Source: Cadophora sp. MPI-SDFR-AT-0126
Lineage: Eukaryota; Ascomycota; Leotiomycetes; Helotiales; Ploettnerulaceae
DNA: 64,000 bases
Direction of reading: 5' to 3'
Assembly (NCBI GenBank): GCA_020747065.1
Contig: JAGMVK010000010.1
Location: 1,984,001-2,048,000, forward strand
The number at the start of each line of letters is the position of its first letter. Within the stretch, counting starts at the first letter, position 1. Below the pieces are notes generated by a model. That model was not told the DNA's origin, searched no databases, and was given only the letters and a program-made list of their open reading frames with translations. The position numbers were made by a program, and so were the translations under genes. Below are positions 34,007 through 46,134 of this stretch, one piece after another.

Positions 34007-35968
34007 GTGCGGTTGAGGCTGGTTGAACTGTGGCATCAAGAAAGCGATAGTAATATACTGGGGCAAATATTACAATGCGAGATATTGGAACACGACAGCT
34101 GGAAAGGTGGGGAGGACTTTCTTGAGAGCTTTAAATCCTGGCGGCCTCTCAAGGACATCTCATCGTCTTCATTGCACAATGATAACTCAGGCTTGTTGAC
34201 GCCAAAGCCTTCTAGCCTACGGTTGGCAAGAGATACGAGACCTGCGCCAACCCAATCATCTATAATTGCACCATTTAAAGCGTCACCGCACCTGCAACTA
34301 AATTAACGACAATAGGAACTGGATACAACTTTGTACACGACTCGTTCTCTCCAATTTTCCGCCCATCAATACAGCAACCACTTACATGGTTCTTCCGCGT
34401 CGTTTTCTCTATCGGCATTATCTGTTTCCTTCTGGACTCTGCCTTGTCTCTGGTCGGATGCATCCCCATTCTTGGTCCTGCTTTACTCGCGAAAGCTATC
34501 CCTGCCAATCCGCCAGCAAGCACAGGATGGTTCTCGAGCTTCAGTCCGTATAATAATTCCATCACCAACTACTTCTCGTATCCAATCGCGTCAAGATTTG
34601 TGACAGCAGTACCGGTAGAGATGTCAGTTTCTGTGCGCCAGCCTCCTCTTAACGAAATGATACGTAATGTGGTATGCAACACACAAGAAATAAACGAGGT
34701 CTCGAAGGAACTGCTCACCCTCGCCAACACTGTGCAGTACAGCTCATATAGTTTGATGAGTGCGAGCGAGATCGTAGTCGCGTCTGACGTTTACTTCAAG
34801 GGTGAGATGGATGGTCAAACTTTACTTGGAGCTCCTGCGCCATACTCGGGCTCTGAATGATTCGTTGGACAACTTTGAAATGGTGTTATTGAGTTGGTCA
34901 GAGGCCTTAGTACGCACTTGGGCATTACTTTAGGGCGACTTCAAGAAGTTATCACGGAAGGTAAAGATCGACTACCGAATCCAATGTGGTCCGTCGCGGT
35001 CCATGCCACGACAATGACCTCCATGGCTTGTACTATGTTGCCTCTTTTTCGGAGCCTGAATGTCTTCACAATGGCTGCTTGTACAGTGTCCTATCTCTTG
35101 TCATCGCAAGGGCATTGCTACATGCTTGCAACAGATCCATCACTCAGTGGAGTCCATGACTCTCTGCAACATCCCATCTGCAGCCCTATTGCATACTTCC
35201 GCCCTACTGATCAAAGTCCCTGGCAACTCGCAGAGCTGCACAATGAAGCCAAGTTGTTCGCGTACGAGTTTGGAGAAGTTGTTGATATCATCTCGGAACA
35301 TTCGACCTCCCACCTCAACATTTCCCATAATTGCCTCTGGCAGGCAAGTAAGATCCACAGCTATCACAAAGATATCAGTGAATTGCGTGGCAAATCTCTG
35401 AACCAAGCTGAAATAGGGTCGCTCGCTATAGCTGCCAATGCCACCTACACACCGGGTATGATTGCATGGCTCGGCGGCTATGGAAAGGGTCTCCGACCAG
35501 GCGAGCAAGAACCTCACGTCAAGTTCCACGGCCAATGGCGCAACTTCAAAGAACTCACTGTCGTGCACGAACAAGTTAACGACTTCTTTGAACCGGCGAT
35601 CGAAACCAGTAGTAGGCACTTTAACTGCCATGACCGCCATCACTTGATCGTCAACGGAACTGTTCAAAATCCCCTTCTAAACCGGATGTTCCAGGTAGAA
35701 CGATGTCTTTCGTTCTGCTTCTCGCGGACATAGGCGGCAATTTGAGGTTGAACTGCTGGCTTTCACAAGGGCTGAGTTGGGGAAAGAAAAGACCACTCGA
35801 GGAGCAGAGCAGACATGCGGGACTCACAGGCTGTCTTGTCATCTAGGCGGCAATGGAGATTATGAGAGACAAAATTCACACCAAGACCTGGAGCAACAAA
35901 AGCCAGAGATTTTCTGTTCTCGATCCTGGCTCTCCTTTACTTCGATTTCACCTGGGTACACCAGGTGA
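34007..35968 (+). pseudogene. Frame-broken gene for a membrane protein of unknown family
   Basis: Protein-like sequence runs through this stretch but alternates between two frames: frame 2 (34007 to about 34290), frame 1 (about 34270 to 34800, with a hydrophobic segment VVFSIGIICFLLDSALSLVG), frame 2 (about 34802 to 34890, LNDSLDNFEMVLLSW), frame 1 (34890 to 35730, with VRGLSTHLGITLGRL and MTSMACTMLPLFRS) and frame 2 again (from about 35699, RQFEVELLAFTRAELGKE). I find no GT-AG introns that would join the blocks, so at least four small indels are implied. The N-terminal part has membrane segments; the rest is a soluble helical region. I do not recognise the family. Sequence error is an alternative explanation. 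Confidence 0.5.
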
Positions 35969-36791
35969 AATGCCGGTGAAGTTATTCCTTGCAATACCCC
36001 GCCCGAGGAGGTGCCAGGGATCTCCAAGTCCAATGCCGAGACGTTTTGGACTTCCCGGGTTGTTCCTGCATCTTCAGTCCATAATCTTCACGATCACCGA
36101 CAATCAGAGTGGCCGAACAGACTGTAACTCGTTTAGTTGAGAATGAATAGCCATCTGGACTTCAAAAAGAAGTCTCGGCTCCCTCCGGTCCAGTCTCTTC
36201 TGTAGTGCCACCTCTTATACGCAATTCACTACTCTACCTGACCATAAGCTTTCTCACTAAACACTCCGCTCGAACGACTGTATTAATGACTGTTTCACCT
36301 CAGACCTTCCGGTGGTAATTCTACATACTGGCTTTCATTGGCTAATTGAAGGCTGGGCAGCGAAGTGTATTATGTATCAAGGAGGATTTGACTCGTGAGA
36401 TAGTCTGGTGCCAGGCAAATTGTACTTCTATGACTCGTGACTATATCTTCGTCTTCTGAGACATCGCAAACGTTGGTAAGGACCTTGAGCGAGGCATTGT
36501 GATTCGTTACAAAATTGGAGCTGAGGCTTGGAGCGGTCTCCATCACCCCGCCTGAACCGTTCCCCGAGCCGACCCCCGAACCCCCCCTCTCGGCCAACCC
36601 CCGACATGCATGCGTGGCGTGCGGAGTAGCCCAGCTAAGCTACCCGCTCCAAAATTAAGATTCGGCAATATATTATGCGAGAAGCTAGGTGGGGTTATGT
36701 ACTTTTCACAGTCCTCGGGATTTTCTATCGCAACAATATTTTCCTGACATTCTATAGCTGATCACAATATCTTCTCTTCAAGGGATCAATC
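35969..36791. other. Intergenic region upstream of the GH35 gene
   Basis: No gene seen. A C-rich island (about 36541-36602, runs such as CCGACCCCCGAACCCCCCC) lies in AT-rich surroundings. The last 130 bp should hold the GH35 promoter. Confidence 0.5.
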
Positions 36792-38539
36792 ATGGCCGTC
36801 ACCGTCGATATTCCCCGCCTGCAGAAACTCGAGGGTGGCCGCTGGGAACTGCTTGTCAATGGCAAACCGTTCCTAATCCTCGGAGCCGAATTACAGAACT
36901 CATCAATGAGCTCAGCGCGCTTCATGGATACGGTATGGCAGAATCTCAAAGACATGGGCATTAATACTGTTCTTGGTTCTGTTGCATGGGAAGATATTGA
37001 GCCAGAGGAAGGGCGCTTCAACTTTACCGAATTGGATGGAGTGATCGCTGGAGCCAGGGCACACGGTCTCCATTTGACGATCCTATGGTTTGGGTCATTC
37101 AAAAATGGTATGAAAATCAAATCCACAAGCTCAAAAACACACGTCTAATTGGGTCCGCAGGCAGGTCGAGCTATGCCCCGACATGGGTTAAGACAAACCC
37201 CAAGAGGTTTCCTCGGATGTACATCAAAAACGCCGATGGTTGTTTCCAGAACTCAGGTGTCCTCTCTATATTCCATTCCGAGTGTGTAAATGCGGACGCC
37301 AGGGCTTTTTCTAAGTTACTACAACATCTTCGCGAGATTGATAGCGAGCGCACTGTCATCATGGTCCAGGTAGAGAATGAAGTTGGTCTCCACCTTGACG
37401 CACGAGACCGAAGTGCCACAGCAACACATTACTTCGAGTCTTCAGTGCCAATGGAGTTGGTGAAGTTTCTCAGCGAGGACTGGGATTCACTTCACCCCGA
37501 TCTGAAGAGTAAATTCCCCAAATTCAAGGAAACTGTGGATCAAGTCAATGCTAGAGAATCCCGCGGGAGCTGGGAGACTTACTTTGGGAAGAGCATTTGG
37601 ACTGAGGAGCTGTTCATGGCATACCACTACGCTCTGTATCTGGAAAATATTGCGTCCCAAGGCCGGAAGGTTTATAACATTCCCCTTTTCACCAACGTCT
37701 GGCTGCCGCAACCTGGAGAGCCTGGGGCAGCTTCTGGTGGTGCCAAACCGGGAGACTATCCGTCTGGGGGTGCTACGAGTACTGTTCTGGATATCTGGCA
37801 GCATTTTGCACCGCATCTCGATTTCATCTCCCCGGATATCTATAACGATGGCTACGCTGATTTTTGTGCTACCTATTGTCATCGTAGCCAACCGCTCTTC
37901 ATCCCCGAACAGCGCAGGAACTCCTTCGGGGCCAGGACTGCATGGGTTGCCATTGGAAAATATCACGCGCTTGGTGTTAGTCCTTTTGGGATTGATACTA
38001 TAACAGCAGAAGAGGCTCCCTTTACCGATCACTACAAGCTCTTGGGTTCAGTCTCAAAGCACATCTTGGAAGCGCGGAGGAAGAAGCTGTCCATGACTGG
38101 ATTCTGTTTCCAAGATCTTGAGGACACGAAGAATCCTTCCCCACCAGTCTTAGTTGATTTCAAGAGCTACAAAGTCACCATTAGCAGGGCGTTTGTGCTA
38201 GGAAAAGAAGCCCCTGGGTACGGAATCATCATTGAATTGGAACCTTCAAAGTTCTTGCTGATTGGGAAAGGCTTCAAGGTTGAATGGAAATCTCATTCTC
38301 CAGCCCTTCCTTACACAGAGATCTTGAGGTTTGAAGAGAAAATGGTAATTGATACGGATACCCAGGAACTACGCACAGAGAGGATTTTGAACGGCGATGA
38401 GTCGAACAGTGGGAGATGGGCGAACATGCCCAATGATGAGCCTGACCATGGGACTTGCCCTGTTCCGGTCATTATTCCGGCCCGCACTGCCATCGCACAA
38501 GTCGAGGTTTTCTCCTTGGAAAATGGGTACTCGCTGTAG
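36792..38539 (+). CDS. Beta-galactosidase-type glycoside hydrolase (GH35-like, with DUF5597-type C-terminus)
   Basis: Two exons (36792-37107, 37161-38539; GT-AG) encode 564 residues. No signal peptide is visible, so the enzyme is probably intracellular. The N-terminus (ELLVNGKPFLILGAELQNSS) and the TIM-barrel stretch INTVLGSVAWEDIEPEEG are close to bacterial GH35 enzymes of the Xanthomonas/Caulobacter type. The acid/base Glu lies in MVQVENEVG and the nucleophile candidate in LFIPEQRRN. Such enzymes remove beta-galactosyl units from oligosaccharides, for instance those released from xyloglucan or pectin side chains. It stands alone between two gene-poor regions and has no clear link to the metabolite cluster. 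The bacterial flavour raises the possibility of old horizontal transfer, but the intron shows adaptation to a fungal genome. Confidence 0.85.
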
Positions 38540-41500
38540 ATAATGATTTGATCTAAATAAGCCTGGAACAAGCTAGCGACTTCAAATTTTCAAGAGCGTA
38601 TATGATGCTAGGCGAATTTCAAGGAAAAAGTATGAAATGTCACTTACATAAAGCTCTATGAAAAAAGACGAACTTATGGAAATAGTTCACGCAGCTATAG
38701 CGAATGTTAGTAGATAGAAGATTTCACAATTCTTGATATGGGCGGAGTAAGAGAGGGGGTGGATCTGAGGATTCAGCTAGTGGAATGGACGAAATCTCAC
38801 TTCATGGTTTCGCCACTGCTAGAAGACTTTGCTTGCATCCAGCCCTTTTCCAGGATTTGAAAGATTGCTACCTCATTCTGCCTGATCAGCATTAGTCATA
38901 GAGCAGAGCACAGTAGAATAAAATAAAGCAGAGTAGAGTATAGCAGGGTATAGTATAGTAAAGTAGAGCAAATCAAAGGAAAGCTTTTAGGAAAAATAAT
39001 GCCGGGTAGAGTAGGCCAGAGTAGAAGCAGATTAAAGTAGAGTAGAGTAGAGCAAAGCAGAGTAGTAAATAAAGCATAGCAAGGTAAATTACACTAGAGT
39101 AGGATAGAGTAGATCAAATCAGAGCATATCATAGTAAGTTTTGAGATCTAGTAGTAGTTGCAGATGATATGGCAATTGACGCTCAATTGATAGCGGGATT
39201 AGGCTAACAACCTCAACACTTATGTGAAAGTCTACAGTCTTTCTAACTCCCGATGAGAAAGTGTCTAATCAGGCAGAAAATTAATTTTTCAACTCGGAGA
39301 AACTCGGTCATAGTCGATCTATGTGGATAAAGCTCACTTATGATAGGGGAACGCTTCGAGGAGGAAGTTTTTACTGTGGTAATGAACGCTTCCTAGTTCT
39401 ACGTTACTTCCTAGTGTTAGCAGATAAGGTGTCATCTCAAGCCTCCAAACACAGATCGACGAGCCATGAGATTCTTAGGCACTGCTCAGTCGAGAGTGGT
39501 GGTGAAGATTCATCGGGGCGAAAGTGTCTAGGGAAGCTATCAGCTGCAACCCCCTCCCCCTCCCTCCTCATCTCTTTCCGAAGACGTCGTATCAGTCTTG
39601 GAACTCGCTATACTCAATTTTGCCCTTCTTCATGCCCCAGCATACTTAGGAACTCTACGCAGTTCGAAGATAAACAAGCATCTTCAATTTGATCTTGGCT
39701 TAGGGATTATTAATTGCTTCACTTCTTTGGCTCTACTCTTCCTTATGCGGTTATTTCAATGGAGGAGTATGCCGAGTGTCTAACCCTTCTCTACTAGCTT
39801 AGTGTAGTTTTGGCGTGAGACAAGTGTATCTGTTGCAGTGGTAAAAGAGAATCACTTTTAGTCAAGAGTAGTGCTGTCTATGTAGGCATTAGTTGCCCCT
39901 TCAAATCAGATGTGACTGTGCCAGCCTTGTGACGATGCACACAGAGGAATCAGTCTTGTATAACAACGCACTGCATCCCAGCCACCTCTCTCCGCTGAGG
40001 ATACCCAAGTAGAGGCGTGTATGCCTTTCATTAGCTGAGATTTAACGACATGGCGAGTTTTGGAGTGGGTGGCAACTCAAATAGAGACTCGAAAGTTCGA
40101 ATGTAAAGTAGGTCTATAGTCAGGACTTTTCCATCAATTTTGGGAATACAAGCGCCGAAATTGTGAGCTGGAAACTTGAAGTGAAGATGTTACGCGTTCT
40201 ATGATATCACAATAGTAATAAATGCAGAGCAGAATTGAGTAGGACGATTTTAATGGTGGGTATAAACTCCAGCTGTATTTGTGCTTGTTAGGTCACAAAG
40301 CAGTTGTCTAGAGAAGGAACTAATTCACTTTACTAGAAGCAGGGTGATAGAGAATAGGACTGTAGTACCTGGTACTGTTCTGTTCGACTTATTTCAGGTA
40401 GTGAGCTGATAATCGTCTTGTACGTAAGTAAACTCAAAAGACACCTGCTGACTTCTGTATGTCGCTGATTGAACTGATAGCTGGATAGCGTATTAGGTCG
40501 TCGGGGATTTCTAAAGTCTAGCTTTAATAGAAAGGGTCGTATAGCTAATAGAGATCGTAGGACGAGCGTTAATAAAAAGAGATCTATAGTCTATAACTGC
40601 CCGTAGTTCCTCACGTTCTCCCTCGCTGCGGGTGTGCTCAGTATGCAGTAGCGCTTCAAAAACCTAGGCGTGCTGCTGTACGACTTCTTTGGCGTCGTTT
40701 GCCTGCTTGTGACGTTTGCTATGACTGTCATTCTGATCCTCGTCTGTTGGGTCTTCCTGCAGGAGACGGCTTCACGGTTCATGTCAGAGAGATTGACGAG
40801 GTCCGTTTGGAGACTTTTCAGTATACTCGTTTCTTTAGTCCTTGCTTCACGCTGCCACTAAGCAGTTCATCGGCGTTCAGATGCTGGCTCTGCTCGAATC
40901 TGGGGTTGATAACTGTCTCTGTACTTGGTGCAATCGACGTCTATATTCCAGCTGTTTCCCATCCTCCCCAGCGAGGTCCGCATCCACATCTGAAGCATTG
41001 TGCTAACCATCCCACGAAACGTCACTTTAGACTGCAAAAGAAGGTCGAATTGCAAATGAGCAATCTCACAACAGGGTTTGTCGACATTGGCAAGTTCACA
41101 CAGAAGTACTCATGTTTTTTTGCAAATAGGAACCCTCCCCTTGGGAGCAAGAGGAGGATGACCGCTTAACTTGAGCTTTCTGTGTTTGCGTCCGATGTGT
41201 GTGCTTCGTCCTTGGCTCCTTTTTGTTGACGTTTGCCAGATCTGACGAACCCTTCGCCACGAGAAGATATTGTAGTTGTGGCTAATCACGGCTGTGGCTG
41301 ACACGCCAGGCTACGATCACATGTCATAACACTGGAAGATAAAAGCTCCGCTTCGGTAAAGGCGAACTCTCTTAGGCAACCATTTGGAGCACGTCCATTG
41401 CTAATCGAACATCAGTCGTGGAAATGGCCGCTCGATAACGCACCGAGCCTTCCAGCGTTACATCGAATAGAGCAACACCACCAGACAAGCAGATCCATCC

Positions 41501-42010
41501 CCCACTGACTCCTCCCACTACCGAAGAGCGGTTCTTCCATTGGTAATGATAGGTCTGCTGTAGCTTGTTCCTTCCAGCAGCGGAGCCCGGTCATTTGTGG
41601 CCGAAGCACTGGCCTCCTTGTTGAAAGTGGTGTGAAAGTGGAGTAGCACCGTGATCAGAGGTATGTGAAGGTGTGACTACAAAACTGGCTCATTGATAGA
41701 GGTGTGTGTACAATAGCGAAGTCCCGGGACTCTTAGGTTGAATTGATCTGCTAAGCCGTTTATGAAGTTGGGGAAAGAATCAGGAGGCTCCGTCCTTAGT
41801 CAATCTCTCTCTACTTTCCAGCTCTGTGGCTTCGTCAAGCCTGGACAAGTAAGATAGGTCTCTAGATCGAAGTCTCGTTAGCAATACTCGGTAAGTCCAG
41901 GGAATCATATCAAGAAATTCATATCATAAAGCCGGCTCGAATTCGATTGCTAACGTCCCTGGTAAAAGAAGTCTAAAAGAAATCAATGCGCTGCCACCCC
42001 ACCCCCTTTT
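38540..42010. other. Gene-free region with degenerate repeats
   Basis: 3.5 kb with only short, non-protein-like open frames. It includes an AGTAG/AGCAG-type repeat (38890-39140). I see no intact gene, RNA gene or complete transposon. Confidence 0.5.
38890..39140. repeat. Degenerate pentanucleotide repeat (AGAGT/AGAGC type)
   Basis: About 250 bp built mostly from variants of AGTAG, AGCAG and AGTAT in the same register, e.g. the run AGTAGAGTAGAGTAGAGC near 39036. It is purine-rich on the plus strand and eroded at both ends. Confidence 0.8.
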
Positions 42011-43353
42011 TCATTTCGGTGCATCGCTGAGCTTGCCCGCTGCTGACGGCTCAGAAGGTATGCTTGTGTCCGCCGTACTCTTGGGTGTGAGCTTCAGTCC
42101 AGGTCCCCACCGCTTCCTGAATTCCGAACTAGTCGTGCTCTCTATCCCCTCGCTTGGCACAGGTATGGTATTGCCTGATGGACTGCCCTCTTTCCCACCA
42201 TGCTCCAACCGGATACTTGACATATCCCGTGATAACTGCTGAACCGAGAGGTCACTAAGGTGGCCCCCAACCTGCCTCGTTCTCCACCCAACCCCTCGGT
42301 TTGTCCCGTGAAGGATATTGCCGTTCGTTGATACCATGAATTGTACGGCGTCGCCCGTAGCATAATTATCAATGACGCTGGTATTTTCCTTCAGGTGTAT
42401 TTCCGCTTTGGAGCAGATTTCTCTGCTTTGGCAAGTGGTCTCCCACTCTTCTTGCAGTCTTAACAAATCTGCAAGATCTTCCTCGGATATCATCGCCATC
42501 TTCGATTTTGTGACCAATTGATGGATTCGAGATTTCATATAACCCTCTAACTTTGCAGTCGCAATATGAAGGCTAGTCTTGCATTCCTGCAGGCCCACAG
42601 TAGTAAGTCTCTCTGGAAAGGTGAGAGGTTCCTCTTTTCCGAGCTGAATCTGATCAATGTGGTCGGACAGCTGGGCACAAATTTGAAGACACTTCTGAGC
42701 GCTCATTCGTTCCTCTTTGACGAGTCGCAATTCCGCCACATCAGCAGGGTTCTCTGCCACTGTGCGTGAGAATATGGTCTCGAGTTTCTCATCGATGTTT
42801 TGTAGGTGAGCCTCAAGGTCATCAGTGGTGGACTTCAACAGCTCTTGATAAGCCTCGAGACTATCGGCGGAAGCTGAGGATTTGCGACTAGAGAAGTTTA
42901 GGGCGACTCCGATGAGTAGAGGAACACATGGGCTTACAGATTTGCGTCTGTGAGCGCAATGACGATAGTAGACTTATAGCCAGCTAGTAACTGCCTGAAA
43001 CCATCGATGTTGTCCCCCATATACCTTAATTTCGCCCAGTCTCGAAAGCTCGTCCGGTTCATCCCAGACCGGGACGAGCAGCTTATGATTTCCTGCTCAA
43101 AGTCTTTGCACGCATTGCCGCATCGTAGCAAGGGAAGATCGAGAGCGGAAAGATCCACGTCGGTAGTGGCAGTGACTGTCTCGGTGAGCGAGCTAAGAAC
43201 CCCGCTCAAGGCCTCAAGCTCGTCTTTGAGATCGCGTAACTGTTTAGGATGGAATTTAAAACTCTGGACCGTTTGGTACAGTGTGATACTAGCTTGAAAT
43301 GCAAAGCCAGCTAATGCCAATAGTCCAGAAGCTATACCTATCGGTTCTGCCAT
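42011..43353 (-). CDS. HeLo-like (PF17111-type) fungal N-terminal domain protein
   Basis: Two exons (43353-42938, 42887-42011; intron 42888-42937, GT-AG) encode 430 residues. The first 130 residues match the fungal STAND-type N-terminal domain: MAEPIGIASGLLALAGFAFQ, LKDELEALSGVLSSL, DLPLLRCGNACKDFE, FRDWAKLRYMGDNIDGF and IALTDAN. Residues about 140-270 are helical, probably coiled coil. The last 130 are Ser/Gly/Pro-rich and disordered. No NACHT/NB-ARC or repeat domain follows, so this is a solo HeLo-like protein. Relatives act in heterokaryon incompatibility and regulated cell death, where the helical domain can target membranes. A mutated divergent paralogue lies 411 bp away. Confidence 0.8.
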
Positions 43354-43764
43354 CGCGTCAATCGTTTCGATGCCAGGTAAATAGTGAAGGTAGTTAGAAG
43401 ATAGTCACGACCACCAGCGATATCGTGCGGGGTGAGCGTTTATAACCTTCGATGCGAACTCCACAGGGGCGCGAGTCTGTTGATGCCAATTGGTCACTAA
43501 CAGAGGCCAGCTGAAACTTTGACACCGAAGTGGGGTTGCTACTGTAGGTGTTATTGTCGTTACTCCAGCTAGGAATGTCGTTATCAAATTTTGTGATGAT
43601 CACCTCAGCGTAACCGCGCGCTTAGCAAGCCAAGGAATAACTGACGACCAATCAGCAGCTGGCAACTCCAGTGGCAGCGACAACGTCCGACATGTCTGCT
43701 TACTCCTAACATTTCATCATCTACTGCAAATTAAGGTACAAAAAATCTCAAATTGATCTTCAGA

Positions 43765-44163
43765 ATGGCAGATCCACTGAGCATTTCTCTGGGGATCCCG
43801 ATTTTAACGGTCTTTGCTTTTCAATCTAGTGGAGCGCTTTGCCAGACAGTCGCAAGCTTGCAGAACAATCAGAGAACTGTACGGCAGCTTAAGGAAGAGC
43901 CAGAGGTACTGAGTGGAGCCTTGGAGGCGCCGCAGGAAACGATTACTAATGTAGATACTGACCTAATGGTACTACGACTTCCACTGCTGCGGATTTTGAA
44001 GCGCTGATTGTCAAATGCACAGCGCATTCCGGTGGATATAAGACCACTTTTCGAGACTAGGCACAGCTGAAGTATATGGGAGATAATAACGTTAGGTTTA
44101 AGAATATGCTAGTGGGCTACAGATCCGCTATTATGATTGCGCTTGGCGATACTAACATATAAG
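43765..44163 (+). pseudogene. Degraded divergent paralogue of the HeLo-like N-terminal domain
   Basis: From ATG 43765 the frame reads MADPLSISLGIPILTVFAFQ and then DTDLMVLRLPLLR, clearly related to the gene at 42011-43353 on the other strand. About six conserved residues (the CGNACK part) are missing, with a frame change near 43990. Homology resumes one frame over as DFEALIVKC, FRD, stop (TAG 44058-44060, at the Trp of FRDWAKLRYMG), QLKYMGDN and IMIALGDTNI, ending at TAA 44161-44163. The Trp-to-stop change is TGG to TAG. Only the first-exon domain is recognisable; the rest is absent. Confidence 0.85.
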
Positions 44164-45282
44164 TTCGGCGCCGTCTGTCTAGGGAAAGATAGGAACCATT
44201 AGATTCTTGGCTTGAGCAAGAACAAAACGTGTTCTCTGATAAAAGGTGATTGCCGTCGATGCCGCCATTACCTCTGCTGAGGTCTATGATTCATAATCCC
44301 CTAATTTAAAAAAGTACTGGTTCCCCCGTAAGTGTTAGAGTGTATTTCCTGCACCATAACTGCCTTCGAACTTATTCAGTGTCTGATCCTGACCTCTTTT
44401 GACCTCCTACTGAGATATGCTTGTAGCTATATAGTCTTGTGAAATCTGCGAAATACTAGTATCAGAGAACTGCCCGAGGCACTGCATCGACCCAGCTTCA
44501 GTCCTAATAGTCGATGCCGATATACGCATTCCACTTGTCCACACGATTAGTTGACGGGATGCCTCCTCAGCTGATACGTTTTCGAAGCCATTGACCGGTA
44601 TCCTATCTGCCAGTCTACCCCCCCGCCTGACCCTGCTCCTTAATCGCTCCATTCGTGCCGGGTATTCGACGGTGGTTACAGGTAGGAGTTACTTCTCGCT
44701 CTAAGAGATATTAGCTGGGTCTAATTTGAATAGGAGGGGAATGACCTTGGCTTAGCTAAAATCGGTTTGTGATGTGCTGGGTGCGGCAGTTGAGCAGAGA
44801 TCCAAGGGCGGAGGAGTGGATGTTGATGCTGAATTTACCCCACCATCAATGCCTCGGCAATCTGCCGTATTGTCACCTGATGATTTGGTGCTGAGCCGCC
44901 GTCTGCATCACCCAAGAATGAATCAGTAGCATCAGCGCCAATAGTCACGACCTAAATGGCTCATATCGTGTCAGTATCCTCATCCGCATCTGCAACCAAC
45001 ATCTCTCTCATCATGTCTCAAAACGAGCCCATATACGTTACTGAGGATGTATATAAAATCTACCGCGACAGACAAGACAACGACATCCGCAGGGCGTTCA
45101 TATAATAAGCGTCCCTTATCGAAGACGGGAACAGGCAGCTCACTACCACGTTCAACAACAAACTCTCGAACGTTAACGGCACACTAAGCGGCAGAATCGG
45201 GGAGTTGAGTTATAAAGTACAACGGCTGAGTTGGCTGTGGCTAGTATTTGATGATTGCTTGGTGTAACGTACGGTCGGGCTG
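44164..45282. other. Region without an intact gene; one decayed coding trace
   Basis: A helical coding trace starts at ATG 45013 (MSQNEPIYVTEDVYKIYRDR), is interrupted by two adjacent TAA codons near 45100, then continues as LIEDGNRQLTTTFNNKL and GRIGELSYKVQRL. It resembles a small coiled-coil protein but cannot be assigned. Nothing else is visible. Confidence 0.35.
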
Positions 45283-45369
45283 GTGTTGCTCGAGAGTGCG
45301 AAGGTAGGCTGGGTTAAACCCAATCCTCGCGACTTGAGGACATTAGGTCTCGCCTTCAGGATGCGACGA

Positions 45370-45670
45370 ACGGGACGCACCTGTCTTCCTCAAAAATCCC
45401 GAAATGCGAGTACCCTGCGTTATTTACCACCACATCAACATGTCCATGGATTGCAATCGTATCTGTGGCAGCTCTGTCGAAAAGTAGCCTACTCAGAGAC
45501 GAGGTCTAATTCAAGTATTGAAGCCCCGGTATCTTTGAAGTGCGAAATTTTCTTGACTTACCCGCGGTTGCGATGACTTTATCTCCTCTGGCGAGAAGAT
45601 CCTCGACAAATCTGGCGCCAAATCCAGACGTCGTTCCTGTGATGAACCAAAGTTGAGGGGCCGCCTTGAC
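45370..45670 (-). pseudogene. Short-chain dehydrogenase/reductase remnant
   Basis: On the minus strand the start of an SDR is readable: WFITGTTSGFGARFVEDLLA and RGDKVIATAG (glycine-rich NAD(P) motif), then after a gap with the traces of an intron SILELDLVSE, a stop, and in another frame IAIHGHVDVVVNNAGYSHFG (the NNAG motif). The catalytic Ser-Tyr-Lys part is missing. The stop and frame change make it a pseudogene, truncated near 45370. Confidence 0.75.
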
Positions 45671-46134
45671 CTGGGTTTAGTCGGCCTAGAACGGAATAGT
45701 GGGTTGCGCAGTACAGACAGTCGAGTGTTGTGAGTTGTGGGTTGGATATTGCTTCTTCTGAGAATCGAAGCTTTTCAACTGAAAATGTTAATGCAGCTTT
45801 CATATTCCTGCCTATATATTATTGGGTCTCCTGTTCCTTGTATCACCTGACTTTATGATCCATTCCCCCAAAATGGTGTTCAGCATGCAGCGGGGCCCGA
45901 ATCGGCGCATCGGCAGAAGCTTCACAGGAGCGAGATCAAGAATGTAAGCATGGCATAGAGGAATCGACGAAGAGTTTCAGCTGGTTCGGGTGTTCCCTGA
46001 CGAGATTTTGAATAAACTATACATGAACGCAAAGCAACACCCGTACTGTTCTGTGCAGAACATCCAACTAGCCGTCTCCGTCCACAATCCAGCAGCCTCT
46101 GTTTCCCTTGCTTGGCCTGCCCACAAACAAGCGG

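Noticed and set aside
40591..41169. Overlapping open frames on both strands
   Set aside because: No domain, signal peptide or splice pattern supports a gene; both strands look equally non-coding.
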